Shown in pieces: positions 55,771-64,000 of a DNA stretch of 64,000 bases (positions within the stretch are counted from its first letter, which is position 1; each line of letters starts with the position of its first letter). The position numbers were made by a program, and so were the translations under genes. Source of the DNA: Salvator merianae. Taxonomy: Eukaryota; Chordata; Lepidosauria; Squamata; Teiidae. Where the stretch lies: contig QVOM02000053.1 of assembly GCA_003586115.2 (NCBI GenBank), forward strand, positions 8,998,072-9,062,071. Direction: 5' to 3'. A model generated the notes under the pieces. The model saw only the letters and a list, made by a program, of their open reading frames with translations, was not told the DNA's origin and did not search any database.

Positions 55771-57002
55771 CAACTAGAGTCTCTGTGGTTCCCCTACATC
55801 CGGTTTTGTGTAGCTGGCATGCATTTGCTTGAGACTAATTTGTACTTCATGGCAATTTGCAGGAACCAAACTCCAAGGTTATCTAAGAAGCAACCATATT
55901 GCTGTTAAAATGAGTTTAACCTTTGAAAAGGCAAATATATTTTTGACCTGTCTGAAATATATGGTGGGGTGCCATTTATATAGTTATGTTTCATTATACA
56001 AATTTAGTTAATTATGTGAAAACTTCTTTTGAAGTGAAACTCTTATGACGAGCTGCAGTTGCCATTGCTTACTCTGCAGACACTTATAAGCAAATATCTG
56101 CTTGTTTGGTGGAAAGCAGTTAGGCATTTATATATCTCTTATAAGAGAGCTATCTTGAAGTGGTTGCTTGTATAAGGAGGTGTTACTATATTCTGGAGGT
56201 GGCATTTCAGTGGATAAGTAATTAAATTTTCCTTAAATATTCACAGTAATTAAGGCAGTTATATTTTGTACTATGTATATCCCAACTTCTGAAGAGCTCA
56301 AGGTTATGAATAATATTCTCCTTTCTATTTATTCTCTCAACGAACCTAAGATGTGGGGTTTAAAAGTTGGAATTCTAGATTGTAGTCTGACCTTTTAGGC
56401 ACTACACAGTAAGTTTGTAATAATTTGTTCATATGAGCATCTTTGGGAACATGCAACTGGAGAATCTGATGTTTCTTTTTGTGCTTATACAAAGATAGCC
56501 CTTCATTTTAATATCTTTCTTTCATTGTGATTATCTCCAAGTTCTCCATGGAACAAACCCCTTCCACAGTAGACCTGACTGAGAAATTGTGGTGATTGGC
56601 TTGGAATCATTCAGTGAACATCTGCTTTTTTCATTTATGATGCCTTTTAAAGTTGAGTTGGTGTTTCCTTTCCTTTCTGCATCTTTGTTTACTGTATAAT
56701 TGGTCAAGACATGGGACTTAAGTGTACAGTATTAGGTCTCTGTGTGCCTGGAAAGGACTGTAAAGCAGGATGGAGATAAAGGGAGGAAATGATAGGAGAT
56801 CACTGCTTGAGATATAAATAAAAAAACACATACCAGACATAAAACCTGGGAATGCAGATAGCTAAGATCAAACTGCAGTCAGTTTCTGGGAGGGAAGGAA
56901 TTCGGAGGATTCAAGACGGACTTAGCAGATAAAGGACACTAGATAACAAGCTAAACTTTCAGATTCATGAGCATTTCAGCATTCCAAATCTGGTGATGCA
57001 AC

Positions 57003-57037
<35 letters not shown>

Positions 57038-57319
57038 CTATTATTATTATTTTAGCACTGACGAAGAATAAATAAAAATGAAGGCAATGCTATTTGTGCT
57101 GTAGTCCTTGTTGCCTCCTTGTAAACTTCTGAAACAAGTGATCCTAAAACTATTATCAGAAGTTGCCAGAATTCTTATTTGTTTGCTTTACCTGTGGTCC
57201 TAATCCAGGGTAAGGCAACCTGTTAAGAGTTATTGATGCACATTAAACAAACCAGGTTTGTGCTCTTTGCTTCACTCTACAGTACATTTAAGCAGGCAGG
57301 AAAAACAAGCACCAGGCTC
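55771..57319. other. AT-rich DNA with one simple repeat
   Basis: A (CAT)n(TTA)n repeat lies at 57002-57052. Otherwise no gene or repeat family is recognised. Confidence 0.45.
57002..57052. repeat. (ATC)n(ATT)n microsatellite
   Basis: About 12 ATC units followed by ATT units. Confidence 0.96.
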
Positions 57320-57720
57320 AGTTTCTCTTATTTATTTTTATTTGCATTATTTATTTATTTATTTGCATTTTTTATCCTGCCCTATACCCAAAGGTCTCAG
57401 GGCAGGTTACATTTACTACTACTACTACAACAACAACAACAAAATTCATAAAAGGCACGCAATAAAACAGTAGCCTGAAAGTAGGGAGAGAATGCTGTGC
57501 CTTTAGCCAAAGGCAAGGGTAAATAGGTGCGTCTTTATTGCTCTCACTTTGTGCTTTGTTTCAGACTCTCTTCAAAGTGAATAACTTCTCTCACTTAATG
57601 TTAGCTCTCAGTGGACATCATCCACTGGATGTGAGCCTTTTTCAGGGCGATGCTCGTACAAATCAGGCATAGTAAGTAACTCTCACCACTGCCAAGTAGG
57701 TGTCCTCAAAGCTGTCTATC
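57320..57720 (-). mobile_element. LINE 3' end, CR1/L2 type, antisense
   Basis: On the plus strand TTATTTATTTATTTGC, then TTTTATCCTGCCCTATACCC then AAAGGTCTCAGGGCAGG is the complement of the squamate LINE tail. A TAC/AAC triplet run (57413-57443) and 3'-UTR-like sequence with GTGCGTCTTTA follow. Same element type and orientation as 6830. Confidence 0.72.
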
Positions 57721-58989
57721 CCATGTGGTGGGAAGAGTGTTGCAGAAAGCACTGGCCTGTGGAAGGCGCTCTAGGAGTTTAGCCACCATGCTGTTTCAGG
57801 GCCCTTGCCTGCAGGCGTGTGAATTGTCTAGTGTTATGTACTTGAGACTCTTTCAGCATGTGAAAAAAGTTGTATCTCTTGTTTGTGTGATTTGAGTCAA
57901 AGGGTCCTTCTGCATGGCGGGCTAATGCAGCTGCACATTGTTTTTTTTTTCTGGATGTTACAAAATGGGTTTCTTACACAGACAGTTGTTTTTGAAAGTG
58001 CACACAAGCCTCTGTGCCCATGTTTGAGGCATGTAGTCATTGGCAGGTGTCTCCCCCAAGAGATCACCTGCAATTTAAAGGTGGAGTTGCTCAAATGCTT
58101 TGGGACCCCATTCAGCAAATGCATTTTCGGTGCAAATACAGTTTTAGACAGCAGCCTTGAATGGAATCACAATAGTTAGGAATGGATAATCAAAGTACCA
58201 CTTTCTTGAAAAGCTATTACCAAAGGAAACTATGGCCGTTCCTGTGTTTCCTCTTAGTATCCTTGACCAGGGATTTCCACATAATTAGCTGGTCTCCATC
58301 AAAGTCCAAGCCCCCCAAGCGTGGCTCAAGTAATATCACCCTCTCTTTCAATAAATCTATATTTCCAGCTGCCCCCCATGAACCAGGTATTCCAATAGCC
58401 CCATTTTCTTTGGGTTTTTTTTTAGAAGCCATGTATTCAAATGGTTGCATTACTTACTCACACTGTTTACAACTTTTTCATTCAAACACTCATGTTCCCT
58501 GTAGTTTCCTGTTCTCCCCCATGTCTACTAGGACAGGCAAGTTGCCTTCAGAAATAAGTGCTTGGCAGTGGTACATATTGCCTCCATCTTGATCTATGCT
58601 GTTAGGATGCCTCTTTATCCTTTTTCCAATTTTTTTGGATTCCCAGATAAAGGGCATGATGTGAGTCAGAAACACCTTCTGGTCATGCCAGTGACTTCTG
58701 TTTCCCCAAATAGTACATATTCCAGTCATTCCCACATTTATATTATAATATGGATTCAGTTGGGACTTGCCCATTCCCACTCCCCATTTTTCCCGTGCTC
58801 AGCAGGGGAAACTGTACATTTTCTCTCTATCCCTCACCAAATTCTCCTCCCTGTGTAGTCAGCAATTGGATGCAGTCCCAGCATTTAAATCTTGACTTCA
58901 TGGGGCAGGAAAGTCAAACCCCACCCTCTGTATTTCCTTGCTGCTACATCAGAACATGGATTCAGTTGGTGATGTTATTGATCACCTAA
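57721..58989. other. Unresolved DNA, probable transposon remains
   Basis: AAGGGTCCTTCTGCATGG at 57902 resembles the 12170-type end, so an element may start there. 58180-58990 has overlapping open frames up to 136 codons on both strands with no known domain. I do not call genes. Confidence 0.35.
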
Positions 58990-60639
58990 AGCTGAAGGTT
59001 CTAAAATAGCAGATTTGACCTGATATCAAGTAAAAACCAAAAAAGAATCTGGATCTTATTAATATTAATTTTGGTACAGTTTAGTTCAACACAATACTTG
59101 TACACGCCCCCCCCCCCTGAAATATGGTTGCCTCCCCAAATATTCTACTTGCACATTCTCACTTTGCAAAGTAAAATAGACTAATGATCTGAAATGGCCT
59201 GAGAACTCATTTAATCCAATTGCAAAATAGTCCTAATCTGGGCAATTTACTCCAGAAGAAGAACACAAAGGCAATATCTTGTCAGGATAGTTGGCACTGA
59301 AGATGGCCTGTAAACTGATTAAATGCTGTGTCTGACCGTGCCCTAAATGTAGCCGTCATTAAAAAAATGAGCCACTGCATCTTCTATTGTTGTCTTGCTC
59401 CTGGCCACAGGAGAAGAAATTATGGGACAATGACTTCCCTGAATCCCAAATGGCACAGCAGAACTTATATCAAATATGAATGAAAATGTCGCATGAAACT
59501 GCCGTGTGGTTATAGGATGTACTGCAAACTGACTCTGAAATTCTTATCTCCCTCTGTTCTGTCATCTGGGATGACAAGTGGGAGTTTGGAGCTGAGGGTT
59601 TATGAAAAATGTAAGTCCAATGCAACCCTGGGCACATGGGATAGTAGTATGGTTGTTTGGCTCTTGCCCAAAATTATTTATTGTGCAGAAAACAGCAGAA
59701 TGAGTGTAACTATGGCAGTATGAGTTGGCGGAATGCAAGTGAGCTTACAAGCTGTGTAGGTCAACTAAAGCGACTCCAAATATACTTTCATATTTAAAGT
59801 TTATTTAACAGGATTGGCCACCTGTCAAATACTGGTGCTCAGGTCATATGCTTTCCTTCATAACAGGCTCCTGTTAATAGAGTTCTTATTATTTAGATTT
59901 GGCAGGCATGCATACTTTTATTGAATGAACTTTCTGCTAAGTTTCTGAGGAGAGCAATCCTTGGTTTATAACATAATTGCTCTATATGTTGATAGTATTT
60001 TTTATTGTAATTGTTTTTCATTGTTTTTAATAAAAGAATCAGAATAATAGGAGACATAGTAGAGGATGTTTTTATTCCTCCTTTCATTATTCAGGAAAGA
60101 AAAAAAAAAAAAAAAAGAGAAGCAAAAAGGAAAAGAAAAGAAAAGCAAATAAGCATTTTTACAGGAGAGTAAAAAGGTTTCATTCCAAAAGTGCCTAATT
60201 TAGATCAGTTTATACAATGAACCAGCTAATGATCTTTAGTGTTGAAAGGTGTAATGCTTTTATATATATATATATATTTCAAATGAATAGAATTAGAGGG
60301 AGGAAATGTTCATTGTGTAAGATATGGTGAGTTTCTACAACTATCTTTTATCAACAGATGGCAAGGGAGCACATGAAAAAAAAATAAAGAAAATAAAAAG
60401 AAACTTAGAATAAATTAAAAAGCTTCTTTGTGTTTTGATCTTTCTTTCTTTTGTTTTCTTTCTTTCGTTTGTTCTTTGGTTGAGAATTTTTATGGTGAAT
60501 TGCCATATTATCTGTTACATCAGTTTACAATGAGGCTCCTATCAAACATAAAACAGATTTATAATATCATTAAAACACAATATCAAAGAATGAATAAGCA
60601 ATTCAATAAAATTACAATAACACAAAGATAAAATGAAAG
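58990..60639. other. Mostly AT-rich DNA with simple runs
   Basis: A C11 run is at 59107-59117, an A18-type run near 60098 and a TA run near 60262. No gene or repeat family is supported. Confidence 0.45.
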
Positions 60640-61060
60640 TCTTTTCAATAACAGTTTTATGCAAGAACATTTTGCAGATAAATATGTGTTTATAGATCTT
60701 TTAAATGCACATTTATTATACCGCTCCTAATAGAGCCACAGGGGTTAATTTCCCCCCCTCTCTGTTGTCTTTTATAAGTGGTTCAATGCCAGCTGCAAAA
60801 TTCCTCAATAGATTGTTTTCTGTTACAGTACCAATTTTAAGAAAAAGAACATTTACTGTACCATAATAAGAGATGGAATAAAGAATGCATTTGTCGGCCT
60901 TTTTGTGCTTCCCAGCCCCCTGCAAATGGGGATTTAAGTTTCAATGAATGAATTTGTCTCTAGTTCAAGAGGTGCAGATCAGGTCATAAAGTCAAGATTT
61001 TTCAAGCTTTTCTAATTTTAAACCATTTTGCAATTTACTTGTGTAGGAACCAAGGAACTG
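60640..61060. promoter_or_regulatory. Candidate conserved non-coding element
   Basis: Repeat-free and complex. GCCCCCTGCAAATGGGGATT contains an octamer-like TGCAAAT inside a small palindrome (about 60916-60933). It also has TTTGTCGGCC and TCAATGAATGAATTTG. Enhancer-like by character only. Confidence 0.35.
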
Positions 61061-61144
61061 GCCTTAATATTAACTTTTTAGTCCTCCTAATTTTTGATAT
61101 GTAGTTCAAAACAACTTTCACAACCAACAACTGAGCATAAGTCA

Positions 61145-61170
61145 TTTTTTTTTTTTTTTTTTTTTTTTTT
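61145..61170. repeat. T26 homopolymer
   Basis: A 26-base T-run flanked by AGCATAAG on both sides (61134-61141 and 61178-61185). Confidence 0.95.
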
Positions 61171-61185
61171 GCCTTGAAGCATAAG

Positions 61186-61804
61186 CTCTGTACTAAACAC
61201 GGAACTATCCAGGGGGAAGTAGTGTTCTGCATCCCCCTTCCTTAAATGTTTAGCTTTTGTGAGTTCCTAGTACTTTGACTTGCTGAGAAAAAGGAGTGTG
61301 TGTAGTTATCCGTCTCCCCAGCTGCATGCAAAGATGTAATACAGAGATGTGTGTTTCCACTATCTCTAATTATCAGGTTTCTATTTTTGGGGTTTCGGAA
61401 TCTATGCCACTATTTAGTCCTTTTTTTCATAGATTCAAAATTTCTGCATGAGTGAATGGCTGCATTTGTCACTACAATACATATAGGTAAATATCCATGC
61501 ATAAACTCTAAATTGCTGTAATAGTATACAGTCTAACATCTTGTGTTTTGCAGCTGCTATATATATACATATGTGTGTGTGTGTTTGTGTGTTTGTGTGT
61601 GTGTGTATAGATAGATAGATAATTATTGCTTACAGCAAAATAAAAGTCAAACCTTTATCTAGTGTGACTTTAAGCTGTGGTATGCTAAACCAATATTTTC
61701 TCAAGCAGTACTATTTTGCAGAATGACAGCATTCCACAACAACTGACAGGTGTTCCTCAAGCATCTGTAAAAATGAATATGCAAAAAGCCTTGATTTGTT
61801 ATTG
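61186..61804. other. Unique DNA with TG/GATA simple repeat
   Basis: A TG-rich run ending in GATA units lies at 61571-61621. Nothing else is supported. Confidence 0.5.
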
Positions 61805-61975
61805 GTTAGCACCAAGTTGTGGACAACTCCTGGTTGACTGCATGGGGCCCTTCATGGACACCTCTTTGCAGTTTTCGTGGCAGATGTACTGAAATGGGAA
61901 GGGACTGTGGATTGAACTGACAACCTTCTCCTTTCCAGTCAGTTTGCTCTACCTCTGAGCTACAGCCATTCCCAC
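61805..61975 (-). mobile_element. tRNA-derived SINE, minus strand
   Basis: The complement of 61946-61967 reads GGCTGTAGCTCAGAGGTAGAG, a well-kept tRNA D-arm: GCTC pairs with GAGC around AGAGGTA. The B-box-like CAGTTCAATCCAC lies at the complement of 61907-61919. The unique body (61805-61895) follows. The acceptor stem and anticodon arm are not intact, so this is a SINE and not a tRNA gene. Confidence 0.82.
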
Positions 61976-62204
61976 AAAGCCTTGTTATGAGTTAGCAGAA
62001 GCAAATCTTTTCAGTAAGAGTTTGGATTTTGATTGAAAAGTTTTATTTTCACCTGACTGAAGCACATCCTGGCTGGGTAAAAAGAAAGGTTTTGTCCTGA
62101 AATACATAGCTAGAAGTAGGCACTGTACACCTGTTCCTTTCTTTTAATGTGTGTTTCATTTATTTAATCACTTGTTATCCTGGATTTTTATATATATCTA
62201 TATC

Positions 62205-62207
<3 letters not shown>

Positions 62208-62250
<43 letters not shown>
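62208..62250. repeat. (CA)n microsatellite
   Basis: About 21 CA units, preceded by a TATATCTA run. Confidence 0.97.
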
Positions 62251-62254
<4 letters not shown>

Positions 62255-62561
62255 TAAAATCTATTTTCTCTTCTACAGGGATTTTGTCATGGTTTAGAAA
62301 CCAAGTTAGTATATGTCATGTAATTAATAATGGAAAATGTATCAAAACACAAAATAGCATGCACTTAAAATATATCAAAGGTATACAATATTTGAAAGTA
62401 TAAAAGACATGTAGGGAGGGCTTTTGCTGTTTGGGTTATCTGGCAGTATCTGTCCTGTGATACCCAGAAATATTTTGAATTAAGACCCACACATTGAGTT
62501 TCGGTTTTAGAAATATTGGCAACATGGAGGTATAACGGGGAAACGGAACAAATTTTAATCT

Positions 62562-62659
62562 CTCTCCCCTCCTTCCTCCCTTCCTTCCTTCCTTCCTTCC
62601 TTCCTTCCTTCCTTCCTTCCTACCTCCCTTCCTCCCTCCCTCCCTCCCTCCCTCCCTCT
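62562..62659. repeat. (CCTT)n(CCCT)n microsatellite
   Basis: About 12 CTTC units grade into CTCC units over nearly 100 bp of pure pyrimidine. Could adopt triplex structure. Confidence 0.97.
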
Positions 62660-62964
62660 GAGAAAACTAACATGACAAAAACAGAGCCTTTATTTGTTCC
62701 TCTTTTTTATAGTGCTGTACATTGGGTGGTGGTTTATGCATCAAAGAATGGAACTGTAAGCCGCCAATGGATCAAAAGGTGGTTCAGGAAGACCAGAGGA
62801 TTCAATTAGAACCTGGCCCATCTGCCACAACCTTGTTCTACTTCAGAGGATGCCACTGGATATGATCTATTTAAGTGTATGGTTAATGGTTATGCCAATG
62901 TGGTAATATTAAGTCATTTGTGTTCCATATTTCTTTTCTTTCTTTTTAAAAAATGTTTGTTGTT

Positions 62965-63115
62965 CTGCGGTCACAAAATGTTGAAGAAGCACTGAACTTC
63001 TAGGCAATGTCAGTTTACAACTCCCATTGACTTCCACAATTGCTTATATTGGCTGGGGCTGACTAGAGTTTGGGAGTTTAATTAACATCCAGAGGGCTGA
63101 AGATTCATCATCCAT
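62965..63115. repeat. Old interspersed repeat, ACAACTCCCAT family
   Basis: GAACTTCTAGGCAATGTCAG, then TTTACAACTCCCATTGAC, then ATTGGCTGGGGCTGACTAG, then GTTTGGGAGTTTAATTAAC and ATCCAGAGGGC. It is the clearest copy of this family, with inverted halves meeting near TATTGGCTGG. Confidence 0.72.
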
Positions 63116-63677
63116 GCATAAGTGTGAGAACTACCAGTATCATAGTATCAAATGTAGTGGAGACCAGGTGAATGGGAAACAAACACATATCACACACATA
63201 GTACTCATATACTGCCCAAGTAGGATTCACTAAATCATCCCAGCCAGTTGTCTGCCCAGCCTTTCCTGCTTTTCCTTGAAGACCTGATATAAAAATGATT
63301 TAATTAATGAGGTTTTTATCATGCATATTTTTTCTGTAGCACATAACTGTTGCATTTCTGGCTTTGTTGTGCTGGGAGTTAAGAGAACAAGCCATTGGTT
63401 CTGGTTCTCCTAGGATAAGCCCAAGAGTTGAGCATTACATGAAGGAGGACTGTGTATTTAGTTGACTGTACTTATGTAGTTGTGCAGTAGTTGTGTAGTT
63501 TGCATACACCTTTCCCCCCATTAAGTAGACTTGACAAAGAAATAATTTGTAAATTTTCAAGTTTGCAATGGCATTGGAGAAGCTTATGCTATGGCAAACA
63601 AGGAAAGAAGAGGCTTGCAACAGTCAATATGTCTGATTGATTCATTTGGACTGCAGTTCTAAAATTGCTAAGACCAT
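63116..63677. other. Unique DNA, nothing recognised
   Basis: No supported feature. Confidence 0.45.
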
Positions 63678-63932
63678 GTCTCCATGTCAAGTGTGGTGGG
63701 GCTAAGTTTGAGTGCCTTGTCAGAAGAGCCTCATTCACTGTATCAATAGATGCCTCCATATCTCCATTTAGAAACATAAAAGTGCTCAACAAGGCACCAA
63801 CTGAGGCATTCTTCTGGAGAACATGAAATGGCACCCTCACATGAGGACGTCCCACATGTGTTCATGCCCTTTACTGGAGCAATGTGCTTCTTGTGGGATG
63901 ACTTGAGCCTCTGCAAGTGGACACATGGAGAC
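63678..63932. mobile_element. Probable short TIR element
   Basis: GTCTCCATGTCAAGTG at the left and the complement of the right end, GTCTCCATGTGTCCACTTG, form an inverted pair 255 bp apart. The interior is GC-richer than the flanks. No target duplication is read. Confidence 0.5.
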
Positions 63933-64000
63933 TTAATTCCTTCAAAGAGGGACCCCTAAGTTGAGACACAGCCTAAGAGTTTAATTCTATTGAATTTAGT
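63933..64000. other. Window edge, nothing recognised
   Basis: Too short to interpret. Confidence 0.6.

Larger units (their letters stand above)
61976..62964. other. Unique DNA with two large microsatellites
   Basis: The CA and CCTT repeats are annotated separately. The frames spanning them are translations of the repeats. No gene. Confidence 0.5.

Noticed and set aside
58182..58780. Possible gene, frames up to 136 codons on both strands
   Set aside because: No domain or signal recognised and frames conflict. Left as unresolved transposon-like DNA.
61946..61967. Possible tRNA gene on the minus strand
   Set aside because: The D-arm is good, but no intact acceptor stem or anticodon arm is present and a SINE body follows.
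62516..62809. Frame with LPSF repeats
   Set aside because: It reads through the CCTT/CCCT microsatellite.
1..64000. CRISPR arrays, operons, phage or viral genes
   Set aside because: No regularly spaced repeats of that kind, no gene clusters and no viral protein signatures. The repeat content is that of a vertebrate genome.

Overview
The window is eukaryotic, AT-rich, non-coding vertebrate DNA. It looks like a squamate reptile (lizard-type) genome. The evidence is the mix of decayed repeats: CR1/L2-clade LINE fragments, including one recognisable reverse-transcriptase segment; CORE/MIR-like and tRNA-derived SINEs; many short hAT-type non-autonomous DNA transposons; and long GATA/CTAT, CA, TA, TTTC and CCTT microsatellites. 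The species call is an inference from repeat types. I recognise no host protein-coding gene, no functional RNA gene and no prokaryotic or viral gene. All open frames are short, lack intron-exon structure, or fall in repeats.

Layout. Positions 1-3400 and 10150-11050 are largely repeat-free. They have unusually complex sequence with homeodomain-, Meis/TGIF-, TCF/LEF- and RFX-like sites, as expected of developmental enhancers in a gene desert or large intron. Similar but weaker candidates lie at 2014-2230, 16080-16620, 25805-26040, 26620-26930, 41160-41480, 43090-43480, 48060-49300, 51240-51680 and 60640-61060. Between them the DNA is a mosaic of old transposons. An L2/CR1 RT remnant is at 19540-20150, and LINE 3' ends are at 6830-7200, 44420-44477, 53880-54075, 55552-55650 and 57320-57720. 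SINEs are at 22950-23116, 24393-24515, 30515-30595, 49551-49760, 50560-50785 and 61805-61975. At least five families of terminal-inverted-repeat elements are also present.

The best-supported structural results are four hAT-like miniature elements with matching 8-bp target-site duplications that can be read directly: 5403-5605, 8311-8674, 18847-19134 and 44079-44329. A palindromic family is also cut at its hairpin apex in a second copy (40151-40236).

The most interesting possible host feature is 41204-41333. It is a 130-bp segment with a consensus splice acceptor and a good donor, with stops in all three frames, inside repeat-free sequence. That is the shape of a terminal or poison exon, but it is unproven. 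I found no clear undescribed multi-gene system.
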